Shown one piece after another: positions 63,184 through 64,000 of a DNA stretch of 64,000 bases; position 1 is the stretch's first letter, and every line of letters starts with the position of its first letter. Under the pieces are notes generated by a model that ran no database searches, was not told the DNA's origin, and saw only the letters and a program-made list of their open reading frames with translations. The stretch is from positions 1 through 64,000 of the forward strand of contig NZ_BMEV01000003.1 of NCBI RefSeq assembly GCF_014637175.1. The letters run 5' to 3'. Source of the DNA: Compostibacillus humi. Lineage in GTDB: Bacteria > Bacillota > Bacilli > Bacillales > Amphibacillaceae. The position numbers and the translations under genes were made by a program.

Positions 63184-64000
63184 TCAAACATCCGGGAAGT
63201 CCGCTAAGATTATTCGAACCAGTTTCACAAAATCTTCTTTAACTCTTTCTGTCGTTTCAATTACTTCTGCATGACTTAATGGCTCTTCCAGAATTCCTGC
63301 AGCCATGTTGGAGATGCATGAAATTCCCAACACACGGATACCGCCATGATTGGCAGCGATGACTTCAGGAACTGTTGACATCCCTACCGCATCACCGCCC
63401 AAAACATGAACCATTTTGACCTCTGCTTTCGTTTCATATTGGGGCCCGGTGTTTGCCGCATATACTCCTTTTTTTACTTTAATTTGCACACGATTTGCAC
63501 ATTCCTCGGCATGCTGGATGAGCTGCTGATCATAACATTCCGACATGTCGGGAAACCGGTCACCTAACCGGTCATCATTTTTGCCAATAAGCGGGTTATC
63601 CCCCATTAAATTTATATGATCGGTAATGATCATAAAATCTCCCGGCTGAAAATCCTTGTTGACACCTCCAGCTGCATTCGTAACGATTAAAGATGAAATG
63701 CCAAGTTCCTTCATGACCCGAACAGGAAATGTTACTTGCTGCATGGAATAGCCTTCATAATAATGGAACCTTCCTTGCATGGCGATAACCTTTTTTCCTT
63801 CCAGCTCCCCAATGACGAGCTGCCCTTTATGGCCTTTTACCGTCGATTGGGGAAAGTGGGGTATCTCGGAATAAGGAATGACCGTCTTCATTTCGATTTC
63901 ATCGGCTAAACTGCCTAACCCCGATCCTAAAATAAGACCGATGGAAGGCGTTAACGATATTTTTTCTTGAATATATTTTGCTGCTTCCGAAATTTTCGTA
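63184..64000 (-). CDS. pupG: Purine-nucleoside phosphorylase (5' end beyond the window)
   Basis: The minus-strand reading frame stays open from the stop at 63184 to the right edge at 64000, so the N-terminus lies outside. Visible are LTPSIGLILGSGLGSLADEI (the phosphate-binding GSGLG), YYEGYSMQQVTFPVRVM, VTNAAGGVN and SNMAAGI, all typical of trimeric PNPases of about 270 residues. The apparent ATG at 63891 falls inside the family domain and is not the start. It breaks down purine nucleosides; the order pupG-pdp-dacF is a bacilli arrangement. Confidence 0.95.
   Translation of the reverse strand, partial: TKISEAAKYIQEKISLTPSIGLILGSGLGSLADEIEMKTVIPYSEIPHFPQSTVKGHKGQLVIGELEGKKVIAMQGRFHYYEGYSMQQVTFPVRVMKELGISSLIVTNAAGGVNKDFQPGDFMIITDHINLMGDNPLIGKNDDRLGDRFPDMSECYDQQLIQHAEECANRVQIKVKKGVYAANTGPQYETKAEVKMVHVLGGDAVGMSTVPEVIAANHGGIRVLGISCISNMAAGILEEPLSHAEVIETTERVKEDFVKLVRIILADFPDV

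Noticed and set aside
1-64000. CRISPR array, tRNA or rRNA genes, insertion sequences, prophage
   Set aside because: No repeated spacer-like units, no tRNA-like sequences, no transposase or integrase genes and no abrupt shift in composition were seen by eye. A tRNAscan or IS search would settle this.

Overview
This window is a stretch of chromosome from a spore-forming, low-GC Firmicute of the Bacillaceae. The evidence is the dense set of Bacillus-type sporulation and germination genes (spoIIA-sigF, dacF, spoVA, spoIVA, spmAB, dacB, sleB-ypeB, spoVIF, yjcZ), the menaquinol:cytochrome c reductase, the resABCDE/sigX region, a TRAP gene and a bacillithiol-type ypdA. Gene order follows the B. subtilis ypjC-to-pupG region closely (comparison from memory, not from a search), so the departures from that order are the informative part. 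Species cannot be fixed from the sequence. I see no tRNA, rRNA, IS element, prophage or CRISPR array. Almost all genes are on the minus strand; only ypjC, ansA and a 27-codon yjcZ-type gene read on the plus strand.

Layout (transcription mostly right to left). 1-5.4 kb: ypjC, a YugP-type membrane zinc protease, a shortened ypjB, ypjA and qcrABC with its promoter. 5.5-12.5 kb: ypiB, ypiA and a compact aromatic operon aroC-aroB-aroH-tyrA-aroA that lacks the trp genes and hisC. 12.6-17.2 kb: cheR, ndk, the menaquinone genes hepT-menG-hepS, mtrB (TRAP) and the HU gene. 17.5-29.9 kb: spoIVA, yphF, a DUF2768 gene, spoVIF, gpsA, der, a YIEGIA protein with its 61-residue partner, an S1-domain gene, plsC, cmk, motI/ypfA and ypeB-sleB. 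30-39.4 kb: prsW, ansA (plus strand), ypdA, gudB, ddl, ypbH, a LysM-less ypbE, ypbD, recS and ypbB.

39.5-50.6 kb: rsiX-sigX with a sigma-X type promoter, the cytochrome c maturation and respiration-regulation genes resABC-resDE, rluB, spmAB and dacB. 50.6-56.2 kb: a sodF-like superoxide dismutase, scpBA, yjcZ, an orphan ribT, a minimal M50 protease, ppiB and lysA. 56.2-64 kb: a reduced spoVA operon (AA-AB-AF only), the spoIIA operon, dacF, pdp and the 3' part of pupG/punA, which runs off the right edge.

Common themes are respiration (qcr, menaquinone, res), aromatic amino acid synthesis, and spore formation and germination. The main departures are: loss of trp-hisC while TRAP is kept; loss of the riboflavin operon while ribT is kept; loss of spoVAC-AD-AE from inside the spoVA operon; and two spore or envelope proteins (YpjB, YpbE) reduced to short membrane-anchored forms. 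Several intrinsic terminators begin inside or at the stop codon of the gene they terminate.
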